Shown here one piece after another: positions 8,819-16,559 of a stretch of 41,145 nt of DNA. Source of the stretch: Roseomonas rosulenta (GTDB lineage: Bacteria; Pseudomonadota; Alphaproteobacteria; Acetobacterales; Acetobacteraceae). The DNA is taken from positions 1-41,145 of the forward strand of contig NZ_JACADR010000011.1 in NCBI RefSeq assembly GCF_016106005.1. The letters are read 5' to 3'. The first letter of the stretch is position 1. The number at the start of each line of letters is the position of its first letter. The translations under genes were made by a program, and so were the position numbers. The notes under the pieces are model-generated. The model ran no database searches. It saw nothing but the letters and a program-made list of their open reading frames with translations, and was not told the origin of the DNA.

Positions 8819-9742
8819 GTGACCATCACCACACGCAAGGCAGCTTTGACGCCGCATCTCGCGCGGCTCGAGGCAGAATCGATCGGCATCATCCGCGAGG
8901 TCGCGGCGTCCTTCCGCAAGCCCGTGATGCTCTACAGCATCGGCAAGGATTCCGGCGTGATGCTGCACCTGGCGCTGAAGGCCTTCGCGCCGGGCAAGCC
9001 GCCCTTCCCGCTGATGCACATCGACACGACCTGGAAATTCCGGGAGATGATCAGCTTCCGCGACGCCATCGCGAGGCAGGTGGGCATGGAACTTCTCGTG
9101 CACACCAACCAGGACGGGCTGGCGCGCGGCATCAACCCGATCGCGTCGGGCTCCGCGCTGCACACGCAGGTTATGAAGACCGAGGCGCTGAAACAGGCGC
9201 TCGACATGCACGGCTTCGACGCGGCCTTCGGCGGCGCGCGGCGCGACGAGGAGAAGTCCCGCGCCAAGGAACGCGTCTTCTCCTTTCGCGGCCCTGGCCA
9301 TTCCTGGGACCCGCGCGCGCAGCGTCCGGAATTGTGGAACCTGTTCAACACGCGCATCCGCGACGGGGAGAGCATCCGCGTCTTCCCGCTGTCCAATTGG
9401 ACCGAATACGACGTGTGGGACTACATCCTGATCGAGGACATCCCGGTGGTGCCGCTATACCTCGCGAAGCCGCGACCGGTGGTGAAGCGCGCGGGCACCT
9501 GGATCATGGTCGATGACGACCGCCTGCCGCTCGAGCCCGGCGAGACGCCGCGGATGCGCATGGTCCGCTTCCGCACGCTCGGCTGCTACCCGCTCTCGGG
9601 CGCGGTCGAGAGCGAGGCCGCGACCCTGCCCGACATCATCGCCGAGATGCGCGCGGCCAAGACCAGCGAGCGCCAGGGCCGGCTGATCGATTCCGACGAG
9701 GAAGCCTCGATGGAGAAGAAGAAGCGCGAGGGCTATTTCTGA
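8819..9742 (+). CDS. cysD: Sulfate adenylyltransferase subunit 2 (CysD)
   Basis: A 307-residue CysD, close to the usual 300. It has the ATP-pyrophosphatase loop SIGKDSG at 40-46, followed by HLALKAF, the segment [15 protein letters not shown], and the C-terminal [23 protein letters not shown] region (here in short: [11 protein letters not shown] then KKREGYF). CysD binds sulfate and ATP and makes adenosine 5'-phosphosulfate, driven by the GTPase CysN. I chose the GTG at 8819 because homology begins just after; the ATG at 8762 is in frame and would add 19 residues. It ends one base before the cysN start. Because cysN is truncated next door, this subunit may lack its partner unless another copy exists. 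Confidence 0.9.
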   Translation: MTITTRKAALTPHLARLEAESIGIIREVAASFRKPVMLYSIGKDSGVMLHLALKAFAPGKPPFPLMHIDTTWKFREMISFRDAIARQVGMELLVHTNQDGLARGINPIASGSALHTQVMKTEALKQALDMHGFDAAFGGARRDEEKSRAKERVFSFRGPGHSWDPRAQRPELWNLFNTRIRDGESIRVFPLSNWTEYDVWDYILIEDIPVVPLYLAKPRPVVKRAGTWIMVDDDRLPLEPGETPRMRMVRFRTLGCYPLSGAVESEAATLPDIIAEMRAAKTSERQGRLIDSDEEASMEKKKREGYF

Positions 9743-9743
9743 G

Positions 9744-10274
9744 ATGACGCTTCACCGCGCCCCGGAAAGCCGGGAACTGCTCCGCTTCCTCACCTGCGGT
9801 TCCGTCGATGACGGCAAGTCCACGCTGATCGGCCGCCTGCTCTTCGACAGCCAGCTGATCTTCGAGGACACCCTCGCCGCGATCACGCGTGACAGCCGCA
9901 AGCACGGCACGACCGGCGAGGACGTGGACCTCGCGCTGCTGGTCGACGGGCTGGAGGCGGAGCGCCAGCAGGGCATCACCATCGACGTCGCCTACCGCTT
10001 CTTCGCCACGCCGCGGCGCTCCTTCATCGTTGCCGACACGCCCGGGCACGAACAGTACACGCGCAACATGGCGACCGGCGCCTCGGGTGCGCCCGGCAGC
10101 GGCATCGGCCCCTCGGACGCGACACGGACCACGACCGGCATGACCCCCGGCGCGCCCAGGGCCAGGTCCAGGCCGCCCCCGGCGGCCTGCACGGCCAGCA
10201 CCAGATGCGGCTGCGCCGTCGGACCGAGCCGCGCCGCCTCGAGCCGAATATCCAGCACCCGCGCCTCGCCCTAG
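9744..10274 (+). pseudogene. cysN: Truncated sulfate adenylyltransferase subunit 1 (CysN), first 114 residues only
   Basis: The reading frame begins as a perfect CysN GTPase: G1 GSVDDGKST at 19-27, G2 GITID, G3 DTPGHEQ at 98-104 and [10 protein letters not shown] up to residue 114 (codon ending at 10085). A normal protein would continue with about 300 residues (GTPase plus barrels) or over 600 when fused to CysC. Here the next 62 codons are a proline/arginine/alanine-rich tail that is the antisense of another gene. The NKxD and SAK motifs of the GTPase are missing, so the product cannot bind GTP normally. This looks like deletion, rearrangement or assembly error, not a variant form. Confidence 0.88.
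10086..10270 (-). pseudogene. 3' remnant of the beta-sandwich gene beyond its stop codon
   Basis: Reading the minus strand in the same frame as the 10271-10810 gene, the TAG at 10273-10271 is followed by 62 more sense codons (beginning [16 protein letters not shown]) whose third positions are almost all G or C, as in the real genes here. The run ends at the cysN junction. The simplest reading is that the gene was once longer, acquired an in-frame stop and lost its 3' end when it was joined to cysN. The protein family is not recognised. Confidence 0.55.
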
Positions 10275-10810
10275 CTGCGAAAGGCGAAGCGCGGCCGGCC
10301 GGTGGTGACGGGCAGGCGCTCGAACAGGAAGCGGCGGCCGACGATCAGCGCCAGCGCCTCGGCTGCCGGCGCCGGACCGCCGGCGGCCCCGGTCAACGTA
10401 AGCGTGGACAGCCGGAACCCCACCGCGCGCATGCGCCCGCCCGGCACCGGCAGCTGCGCCAGGCGCTCGGCATGGAACCAGAATTCGGCGCGCGGCTCGG
10501 CCGCCATGGCGGTCGCATCCCAGGCGAAGTCGAGGATGCCGAGCATGCCCTGCCGGCGCGACGTGACCGCAAGCCGGTGACCATTGAGGAAGACCGCGAC
10601 CTCGGGTACGACCTCGCCCTGCAGCACCAGCAGCCGTGCCTCGCCCCGCCCGGCGCCGGCGGGTGCGGCCATGCGCAGCACCGAGAAGCGGCCCGGGCCG
10701 CTCCAGCGATAGCCGATCGATTCCTTCATTTCCGGCTCGTGCCAGCCGCTGCCGTCGACGGCGAAGAGCAGGTCGTGCACGTACTGGCGCCGCCAGGGTC
10801 CGGCATCCAT
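10271..10810 (-). CDS. Uncharacterised protein with carbohydrate-binding-like beta-sandwich
   Basis: A 179-residue protein without signal peptide. Residues 20-45 (GWHEPE, then YRWSGPG) and the strand [12 protein letters not shown] resemble the jelly-roll module often found attached to or beside glycosyltransferases in alphaproteobacteria; this is a resemblance only. The start overlaps the stop of the upstream glycosyltransferase-like gene (TGATG), so the two are coupled. The stop TAG at 10271 may be a nonsense mutation, because coding-like sequence continues in frame beyond it to the cysN junction. Function is unknown; a role in recognising or modifying a surface glycan is inferred from context. 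Confidence 0.6.
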   Translation of the reverse strand: MDAGPWRRQYVHDLLFAVDGSGWHEPEMKESIGYRWSGPGRFSVLRMAAPAGAGRGEARLLVLQGEVVPEVAVFLNGHRLAVTSRRQGMLGILDFAWDATAMAAEPRAEFWFHAERLAQLPVPGGRMRAVGFRLSTLTLTGAAGGPAPAAEALALIVGRRFLFERLPVTTGRPRFAFRS

Positions 10811-11673
10811 CAGGGCTTCTCCAGGCGCCAGGCGTTGCGCTCGGCCATGCGCACCACCTCGATGCCGAAGCGCGTGCCGGAGATGACCATGAGGTCGTCG
10901 ATCGGGTAGCCGGACTCGCCTTCCGGCGCGACGGCCAGCAGCAGGTCGGCCATGGCCTCCGCCACCGGCCCGGGAGCGAGGCGCGATAGCGCCGCACGGC
11001 GTGGCGCCAGGTGGCGCATCAGCACGCCCAGGGCATGGCGCCAGCCTGGCCTGTCCCAGGCCTGTGCATGGGTCAGGTGGCGGATGCCCTCGCATTGCAC
11101 CGCCATCACCGGCAGGTCCTGCAGCATGGCGTCCAGCACGATCCAGTAGTCCCACCAGGGCACGCCGAAGGCGAAGCCCGAGAGGTCGAGCCGCGCGGCC
11201 ATCGCGCGCGGCATCAGCACCAGGTCGTAGCCGTAGCGGTAGGCGGTGCCCTCGCCCTGGTGGCGATGCAGCACATCGGTGCGGTTGCAGGCGACCAAGG
11301 CGCACCGGGCGCGCTCGACCAGCGCCGCGCGCTGCGCCGCATCGAGCTCGAGCAGGATATCCGCGTTCACCAGCCCGACCACGGGGGCACCGGTGGCCAC
11401 CGCGCAGGCCAGCGCATCGGCGATCCATGCGCCGGGGCGCCCGAAGGTTTCCGCCACGCCGGGCCGCGCCACCAGGATCTCGAGCTGCGCCGGGAGGTCG
11501 CCGAGGCGGCCGCGCTCGGCCTCCGGGTTCACCGTCATCACGCGCCAGCCTGGGGTGGGCCAGGAGGCTGCGCAGGCGGCGCGCCAGGCCGGCCCGGCCT
11601 CGATCCCGCTCGGACCGGGTCGGCGCATCACCGGCGGGATGGAGGTGGCGAGCGCCGCTTCAGTCACGCGCAT
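10810..11673 (-). CDS. Glycosyltransferase-like protein, function unknown
   Basis: A 287-residue protein that I cannot name. It begins VTSIP-like (LATSIPP at 9-14), has a strand-turn GLVNADILLEL at 100-110 that could be the metal-binding acidic motif of a GT-A fold, YGYDLVLMP at 147-155 and GVPWWDYWIVLDA at 170-182, an arrangement seen in nucleotide-sugar-dependent transferase-like proteins. The ATG at 11673 lies inside the end of the oxidoreductase gene (14-nt overlap). The stop overlaps the next start. Its co-operonic partners are a DMT transporter and an FAD oxidase, which does not settle the pathway. A soluble cytoplasmic transferase is the best guess. Confidence 0.6.
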   Translation of the reverse strand: MRVTEAALATSIPPVMRRPGPSGIEAGPAWRAACAASWPTPGWRVMTVNPEAERGRLGDLPAQLEILVARPGVAETFGRPGAWIADALACAVATGAPVVGLVNADILLELDAAQRAALVERARCALVACNRTDVLHRHQGEGTAYRYGYDLVLMPRAMAARLDLSGFAFGVPWWDYWIVLDAMLQDLPVMAVQCEGIRHLTHAQAWDRPGWRHALGVLMRHLAPRRAALSRLAPGPVAEAMADLLLAVAPEGESGYPIDDLMVISGTRFGIEVVRMAERNAWRLEKP

Positions 11674-12958
11674 CCGCGCGCCGCAGCTTGGCGACGTTCC
11701 AGGCGATGCCGAGCGCGCGGAAGGCGTGGCCGGGAATCGTGCGCAGGTGCGTCTCGACCGGCGCGGCGATGTCGCGCAGTGCGGTGCCGCTGCTCGCCTT
11801 CGCCAATTCGCGCCCGAGGATGGTCGCGAGTGCGACACCGCGCCCGTTGCAGCCGGTCCAGGACAGCACGCCGGGGGCCAGTTCGTAGACATGCGGCAGC
11901 TTGTCCGCCGTGCCGGCGACATAGCCGTGCCAGATGTAGTCGAAGCGCACCTCGCCGATCTGTGGAAACACACTGCGCACGCGCTCGGTGATCCGCGCGC
12001 GGATCCGCCCCTCCCAGCCGAAGGGCACGATCAGCCCGCCGCCGGTGACCAGGCGGCCATTCGCGTCGAAGCGGTAGAAGTACAGGTCGCCGCGCGTGTC
12101 GGACAGCGCATGGCCCTCGGGCAGGATGGTCTTGCGGATGTTGTCCGAGAGCACCGAGGTGGCCATCTGGTAGGAGCGCACCGGCACGATGGTGCGCTTC
12201 AGCGCAGGCCAGAAGTCGCCGGTATAGGCGTGGGTGGCGATCACCACGCGCTCGGCCGTGACGGTGCCGCGCGGGGTCGTCACCACCCATCCGGCGGCGC
12301 TGCGCGCGATGCCCGTCACGGGGCTGCCGGTATGCACGACGGCGCCGGCGCCGATCGCCGCCCTGGCCAACCCGCGCGCGAGGCCGAGCGGGTTGATCCG
12401 CCCACCCGTCGCATTGCCCCAGCCGCCGAACCAGTGGTCGGTGCCGGTCAGCGAGGCCATCTCGGCGCGCGAATACATCCGCACCGGCGCGCCGCGGCGG
12501 CCCCAGGCCTCGGCGCGCTTCTCAGACAGGCGCAGGCGGGATTCGCGGTGCGCCGGCTGGATCCAGCCGTTCTGCACCGCCTCGGCCGCGATGCCGTGCC
12601 GGCGGATGAGGTCAAAGGTGAAGGCGGCGCTGTCGCGGATCAGGCCGACGAATGCCTCGCCCTTGTCGCGGCCGCCCTGTTCGGGGGCGACGGAGGCGGC
12701 GATCTCGTCCGGATCGACGCGCGACAATGTCGGGATCACCTGGCCGTTGTTGCGCCCCGAGGCACCCCAGCCGATCTCGTTGGCCTCGAGCAGCGTGACC
12801 GGCACGCCGGCCTCGGCCAAGTGCAGCGCGGTGGACAGGCCGGTGAAGCCGCCGCCGACGACGGCGACGGAGGTACGGGCATCGCCGAGCAAAGGTGTCG
12901 TAGCGGGCGGTGGCGGGGCGGTCGCGGCCCAGAGGCTCGGGGGCATCGGCGCGCTCAT
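11660..12958 (-). CDS. FAD-dependent amine/amino-acid oxidoreductase (DadA/PuuB type)
   Basis: A 432-residue flavoprotein of the DAO family. The dinucleotide motif VVGGGFTGLS is at 33-42, followed by an acidic residue in LLEANEIGWGASGRNNGQV, a segment characteristic of gamma-glutamylputrescine oxidase and related enzymes. The C-terminal WTGCNGRGVALATILG is the second FAD contact. It probably oxidises a primary or secondary amine, or an amino acid, in the cytoplasm. The ATG overlaps the transporter stop as ATGA and has GGAAGG 4 bases upstream. Adjacent to a DMT exporter/importer, it may act on the transported amine. Confidence 0.85.
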   Translation of the reverse strand: MSAPMPPSLWAATAPPPPATTPLLGDARTSVAVVGGGFTGLSTALHLAEAGVPVTLLEANEIGWGASGRNNGQVIPTLSRVDPDEIAASVAPEQGGRDKGEAFVGLIRDSAAFTFDLIRRHGIAAEAVQNGWIQPAHRESRLRLSEKRAEAWGRRGAPVRMYSRAEMASLTGTDHWFGGWGNATGGRINPLGLARGLARAAIGAGAVVHTGSPVTGIARSAAGWVVTTPRGTVTAERVVIATHAYTGDFWPALKRTIVPVRSYQMATSVLSDNIRKTILPEGHALSDTRGDLYFYRFDANGRLVTGGGLIVPFGWEGRIRARITERVRSVFPQIGEVRFDYIWHGYVAGTADKLPHVYELAPGVLSWTGCNGRGVALATILGRELAKASSGTALRDIAAPVETHLRTIPGHAFRALGIAWNVAKLRRADARD

Positions 12959-13845
12959 GCCGCCTTCCTTCCGGTGAACAGCACGGCCGCGAGCATGCCG
13001 CCCACGGCAAGCGAGGCGCCCAGCCCCTGCAGCAGCGAGATCGGCTCGTGCAGCAGCAGCGCGGCGAGCAGCAGGGCGGTCACGGGCACCATGATCGACA
13101 GGGTGGCCGCGCGCGTCGCGCCAAGCAACTCCACCGCCCGCGCGTAGAGGAACATCGCGAGCGCGCCCAGCACGAGCCCCTGCGTCGCGAGGTGGAGCAG
13201 GATGGAGGCCGGCGGCAGCGCGACGACCGCCGCCGCGCGCCAGGGCAGCCAGATCGGCAGGACCACCGCAGCCGAGACCAGCGTGACGGCCGCCGTGGCG
13301 GGAATCGCCGGCACCTGCCAGCGCCGCAGCAGCAGGGTAAAGACCGCCCAGGTCGCACCCGCCGCCAGCAGCAGCAGGTCGCCCCGCCAGGCGCCCGGGT
13401 GCGCGCCCGCCACGCCGTCCCATCCGATCATCAGCACGCCCGCCGCCATCACGCCGAGCGCGGCGCCGCGCCCGCGGCTCGGCCATTCGCGCAGCAGCGG
13501 AATGGCGAACAGCGCACCTGCGATCGGCACCGTCATGGGCGCGATGGTGCCGCCATGCGCCGCCGGGGCGTAGACCAGCGCGGTAAGGAACAGCATCAGG
13601 TTGGGCACGCCGCCGAACAAGGCCAGCAGCAGGATGCGCCGCCAGCCGATGCGCACCAGCGCCCCGCGCGCCTGCCAGGCGAGCGGTGCGAGCAGGAGTG
13701 CGGCCGGCGCGTAGCGGAAGGCCGCGAGGTCGAGCGGGTGGAATCCCTGCCCCGCCAGCGCCGGGCGCGCCACCACGGCATGCCCGCCCCAGATCACCGA
13801 GGAGCCGACGCCGAGTGCGAGTCCAAGCAGGATTTTCGGATTCAT
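12955..13845 (-). CDS. EamA/DMT family transporter
   Basis: A 296-residue membrane protein with ten predicted hydrophobic helices in two EamA repeats. The conserved YAPAAHGG and HPGAWRGDL segments occur in the same places as in the second EamA protein of this window (23688-24515), so the two are paralogues. The ATG at 13845 gives the full first helix (ILLGLALGVGSSVIWGG). It heads the operon leading into the FAD oxidase. DMT proteins move amino acids, purines or other small metabolites; the substrate is not readable here. Confidence 0.85.
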   Translation of the reverse strand: MNPKILLGLALGVGSSVIWGGHAVVARPALAGQGFHPLDLAAFRYAPAALLLAPLAWQARGALVRIGWRRILLLALFGGVPNLMLFLTALVYAPAAHGGTIAPMTVPIAGALFAIPLLREWPSRGRGAALGVMAAGVLMIGWDGVAGAHPGAWRGDLLLLAAGATWAVFTLLLRRWQVPAIPATAAVTLVSAAVVLPIWLPWRAAAVVALPPASILLHLATQGLVLGALAMFLYARAVELLGATRAATLSIMVPVTALLLAALLLHEPISLLQGLGASLAVGGMLAAVLFTGRKAA

Positions 13846-13890
13846 CGCCCGCCACCCTGCCCCGCCGCGCCGCCGCGCGATACGGCGCCG

Positions 13891-13923
13891 GCGCGCGGGC
13901 CAGCCATGCCCGGCCCGGCGCGG
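13891..13923 (-). terminator. Possible terminator after the thiol dioxygenase gene
   Basis: GCGCGCGGGCC and GGCCCGGCGCGG can pair (6 pairs, one bulge, 4 pairs) around a loop of about 10 bases, directly after the stop of the dioxygenase gene. There is no T-run. It also lies before the EamA start, so it could have another role. Confidence 0.35.
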
Positions 13924-13927
13924 CGCG

Positions 13928-14449
13928 TCAGGCGGCGAAGACGCGGTTCAGGTCGGTGCAGAAGCGGGAATACGGCAGCCCATAGGCATGGATCGAGACC
14001 GCGGTCTCGGTGCCGAGATTCGCCAGGCGATGGATGGCATCCGCGCGCGCCGGCCCGTGCGAGGTATCGCCAGGCCGGCGCAGCACGGCCGCGACCTGGA
14101 CCGGGTATTCGGGGTCGTCGCCGGGGGCGTAGAAGGTCTCGGTCAGCAGGCCGCGATGCACGCCCACGGCGCACCAGGCCTTGTGGGCATGGATGGGCGA
14201 CATCTGGCCCGGGCGCCAGACAAGGGCGGCGACTGCCCAGCCTTGTGCCGCATCCTCGTGCAGCAGGTGTCGGATGTAGCCCTCGGCGCGGCATGGACAG
14301 TCGCGGCCACGCAGCAGCAATGGATCCGCTGCGTGGAGCCCCAGGACCTCGGCCACCGCGGCCGAGGGATCGCCGGCGTTGCCGAGCAGCGCGGCGGATA
14401 TCCCGGCCACCATGGCATCGAGGCTGCCGCGGGCGGCGATGACGTTCAT
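13928..14449 (-). CDS. Cysteine dioxygenase-type thiol dioxygenase (cupin)
   Basis: A 173-residue cupin of the cysteine dioxygenase family. The iron ligands would be His87 and His89 in PIHAHKAWC and His154 in SIHAYG. In mammalian cysteine dioxygenase the third ligand is at a similar distance. A Cys at 93 lies near the position of the cross-linking Cys of that enzyme, but one residue closer to the HxH. The family oxidises cysteine, 3-mercaptopropionate or similar thiols to sulfinates with non-haem iron. The ATG at 14449 has AGGA 7 bases upstream. An upstream in-frame start at 14560 would run through AT-rich non-coding sequence and is rejected. It stands alone behind an unusual AT-rich leader. 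Confidence 0.8.
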   Translation of the reverse strand: MNVIAARGSLDAMVAGISAALLGNAGDPSAAVAEVLGLHAADPLLLRGRDCPCRAEGYIRHLLHEDAAQGWAVAALVWRPGQMSPIHAHKAWCAVGVHRGLLTETFYAPGDDPEYPVQVAAVLRRPGDTSHGPARADAIHRLANLGTETAVSIHAYGLPYSRFCTDLNRVFAA

Positions 14450-14511
14450 GCGCGATCCTGGCACCAGACTGTCGGCGCTGCCGCGGGATGCTACAGCGCT
14501 GGCGCAGCCTA

Positions 14512-14610
14512 ACGCAGGAGAGGAAAAAACTTCAAGATGATAGTGTGAGGAAAATTTCACCCATTCGATACCAATCGGAGGGATGATTCTTCTCTATTGG
14601 ACGAATAGGA
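14512..14610. promoter_or_regulatory. AT-rich promoter/operator region upstream of the thiol dioxygenase gene
   Basis: Bases 14521-14580 are only about 38% GC in a genome near 70%, with A-runs and T-runs. They lie upstream of the dioxygenase gene at 14449. The nearby gene 14673-15476 has its stop on the far side, so this is the only promoter-sized space for the dioxygenase. The sequence GTGAGGAAAATTTCAC at 14545-14560 has GTGA/TCAC ends. No -35/-10 pair is convincing. Confidence 0.5.
14563..14606. repeat. Interrupted inverted repeat in the AT-rich leader
   Basis: ATTCG-ATA-CCAAT (14563-14575) and ATTGG-A-CGAAT (14596-14606) are complementary in all ten arm bases; they differ only in the short central inserts (ATA versus A). 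The arms are 20 bases apart. This could be an operator for a dimeric regulator, or a stem in the message leader. Confidence 0.55.
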
Positions 14611-14672
14611 CGCCGCGCGTAGCCACCCCGGCGTTGGGCAGGGTCTTCATCTACCGTTGCGGCAGCGGCGAT

Positions 14673-15476
14673 TCAGCGTGCGGCGAGAGGCAACAGGCGC
14701 TTCACGTGGTCGGGCGCGAAGGCGATGACCAGCGGGGTGGAACCGGCGAAGGCCGTGCGTCTCACGATGCTGCGGGGCAGGCAGAAGCGCAGCGCCTCGT
14801 CATAACGGGGCACATCCTCGCGCCGGGCGATCATCATCTTGGCGCCGCCCCGCATAAGGTCGGCCTCGCGATCGATGATGGCGAACGCGCGGAAATCGGG
14901 GTTGGCCTCGAGAAACGCCGCGACGGCCAGGGTTATGTCCGGGTACCAGGCATGCAGGACATCATCGACCACGATGACGCCGCCGGGCGCCAGGAAGGAC
15001 GCGGCCAGCGCCAGGTCGTGCGCGGCGGCGCTGCGCGTGTGCTCGCCATCCACATGCACGAGCCGCGCGGGGGCGGCCAGCAGCGCCGCCCAGGCCTGCG
15101 TGCCGAGTTCCATCGATGAACCGCGGTGCAGGCACAGCCGCGCCAGCGGCAGTCCGACGCTGTCCCAGTTCGTGCGCAGCGACGCCTCGAAATCCTCGGT
15201 GCCCACCACGAAGAGGTCGACACCCACCACCGCCTCGTCGGGTAGGGTAGCGAGGCCGAAGCCGATCAAGGCCTTGCCGTGGAAGGTGCCGATCTCGGTG
15301 ATCGGCCCGCGGATACCGTCCCGGCGCTGGACTTCGAGCAGTGTGAGCAGCGCGAAGGAGCTGCCCTGGGTCAGGAAGCCGCGGACCCCGCGCATGCCCG
15401 TGGCGAAGTAGTCGATGGCCGCCTGCAGGGGGCGGGCTGCGGGCCTGTCCTGCGGCGGGTCTTGCAGTTCGATCAT
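14673..15476 (-). CDS. Class I SAM-dependent methyltransferase (Methyltransf_24 type)
   Basis: A 267-residue protein. The SAM-binding glycine-rich segment is ITEIGTFHGKALIGFG, followed by VGVDLFV with the ribose-binding Asp, and HVDGEHT and VIVVDDVLHAWYP with acidic residues that in TylF/cephalosporin-hydroxylase-like relatives bind a metal. This is the small-molecule or sugar O-methyltransferase class rather than a DNA methylase. The ATG at 15476 lies 64 bases after the rpsD stop on the same strand, so transcription from rpsD may continue into it. The substrate is unknown. Confidence 0.75.
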   Translation of the reverse strand: MIELQDPPQDRPAARPLQAAIDYFATGMRGVRGFLTQGSSFALLTLLEVQRRDGIRGPITEIGTFHGKALIGFGLATLPDEAVVGVDLFVVGTEDFEASLRTNWDSVGLPLARLCLHRGSSMELGTQAWAALLAAPARLVHVDGEHTRSAAAHDLALAASFLAPGGVIVVDDVLHAWYPDITLAVAAFLEANPDFRAFAIIDREADLMRGGAKMMIARREDVPRYDEALRFCLPRSIVRRTAFAGSTPLVIAFAPDHVKRLLPLAAR

Positions 15477-15540
15477 CCGCGACGCCCCCGACCGGACTGC
15501 CCGACAGGCAGCCGGGCCGGCGGCGTCGCGCCGATCTGCA

Positions 15541-16158
15541 TCAGCGGCTGTAGAACTCGACGACCAGGTTCGGTTCCATCTGCACCGGGTAGGGCACGTC
15601 CGAAAGCTTCGGCGCGCGCAGGAACTTGCCGCGCATCGCGCGATGGTCGACCTCGATGTACTCCGGCACATCGCGCTCGCTGCTCTGCGCCGCGTCGAGC
15701 ACCGCGACGAGCTGCTTCGACTTCTCCTTCACCTCGATCTGGTCGCCGTCCTTGACCAGGTAGGAGGGGATGTTCACGCGCTTGCCGTTCACCGTGACAT
15801 GGCCGTGGTTGACGAACTGGCGCGCGGCGAACGGCGTGACCGCCAGCTTCATGCGGTAGACGACGGCGTCGAGCCGGCGCTCCAGCAGCTCGATCAGGTT
15901 CTCCGAGGTGTCGCCCTTCCGGCGCACCGCTTCCTCGTAGTACTTGCGGAACTGCTTCTCGCCGATATTGCCGTAGTAGCCCTTCAGCTTCTGCTTGGCC
16001 ATCAGCTGGATGCCGAAGTCGGTCGGCTTGTTCTTGCGGCGCTGGCCGTGCTGGCCGGGGCCGTACTCGCGCTTGGCGAGCGGCGACTTCGCGCGACCCC
16101 AGAGGTTCACGCCCAGGCGGCGGTTGATCTTGTACTTGGATTCGGCGCGCTTGGTCAT
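15541..16158 (-). CDS. rpsD: 30S ribosomal protein S4
   Basis: A 205-residue S4, the standard length. It begins [18 protein letters not shown], has the bacterial [12 protein letters not shown] loop, and an S4 RNA-binding domain at about 95-155 ([12 protein letters not shown], then [15 protein letters not shown]). It ends VEFYSR. It nucleates 30S assembly on 16S rRNA. Here it stands outside the alpha operon, which is usual for alphaproteobacteria. The ATG at 16158 is preceded by an in-frame ATG at 16167, which would add three residues. The 200 bases upstream, shared with the small membrane protein, are the likely promoter. Confidence 0.97.
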   Translation of the reverse strand: MTKRAESKYKINRRLGVNLWGRAKSPLAKREYGPGQHGQRRKNKPTDFGIQLMAKQKLKGYYGNIGEKQFRKYYEEAVRRKGDTSENLIELLERRLDAVVYRMKLAVTPFAARQFVNHGHVTVNGKRVNIPSYLVKDGDQIEVKEKSKQLVAVLDAAQSSERDVPEYIEVDHRAMRGKFLRAPKLSDVPYPVQMEPNLVVEFYSR

Positions 16159-16358
16159 GCGCTGCATCCCGCCGCGTTGCGCGGACGGGCCTTCTTGCTG
16201 TGCCCCATACGGGCTGTTGTCCCGGTAGTCCTTGGCCCCGGCGGGGCTTCGGCGGGCGCGGACCCCAAGGGCCCGTCCACATTCCCGGAAAGGAGGCGCC
16301 TGATAGGGGCAGCGCCCCGGGCTTGTCAAACCTCGGGCCCCGCCCCTACTCCCGCGCC

Positions 16359-16559
16359 ATGGTGACGCGCGAAGAGATCCTGGTGCTCGGCCTCACGGCG
16401 GGCGTGGTGGGTTCGCTGGTGGGCGGGCTGATGCTGGGCGTGGGGCTGGGCCTCGCGGTGAACGGCGCCCATGCGGGCTGGCTGCTGGTGCTGCCGGCCG
16501 CACCCGTGGCAGGCGGGCTCGGGCTGCTGCTGGCACGCAAGCTGGCGCGCAAGCTCTAG
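16359..16559 (+). CDS. Small two-helix membrane protein
   Basis: A 66-residue protein not recognised as a named family. Residues 8-34 (glycine-rich, [20 protein letters not shown]) and 39-58 form two likely membrane helices, and it ends in the basic LARKLARKL. The ATG at 16359 lacks a clear Shine-Dalgarno. Third-position GC is high, as in real genes here. It is convergent with trmJ: the CTAG at 16556-16559 serves as the stop codon of both genes. It diverges from rpsD. Confidence 0.6.
   Translation: MVTREEILVLGLTAGVVGSLVGGLMLGVGLGLAVNGAHAGWLLVLPAAPVAGGLGLLLARKLARKL

Noticed and set aside
10086-10274. The 62-codon tail of the truncated cysN as a new fused domain
   Set aside because: It is low-complexity Pro/Arg/Ala/Ser and is the mirror of sense-like codons on the other strand.
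12955-13855. The FAD oxidase extended upstream to 13855 as a fusion with the transporter
   Set aside because: The extension is the transporter gene in the wrong frame. The oxidase has its own ATG with GGAAGG at 12958.
14450-14560. N-terminal extension of the thiol dioxygenase
   Set aside because: It runs through AT-rich non-coding sequence. The ATG at 14449 has a good AGGA and the cupin begins after it.
14583-15119. Plus-strand frame beginning in the AT-rich region
   Set aside because: Most of it is antisense to the methyltransferase gene, and there is no domain or ribosome binding site.
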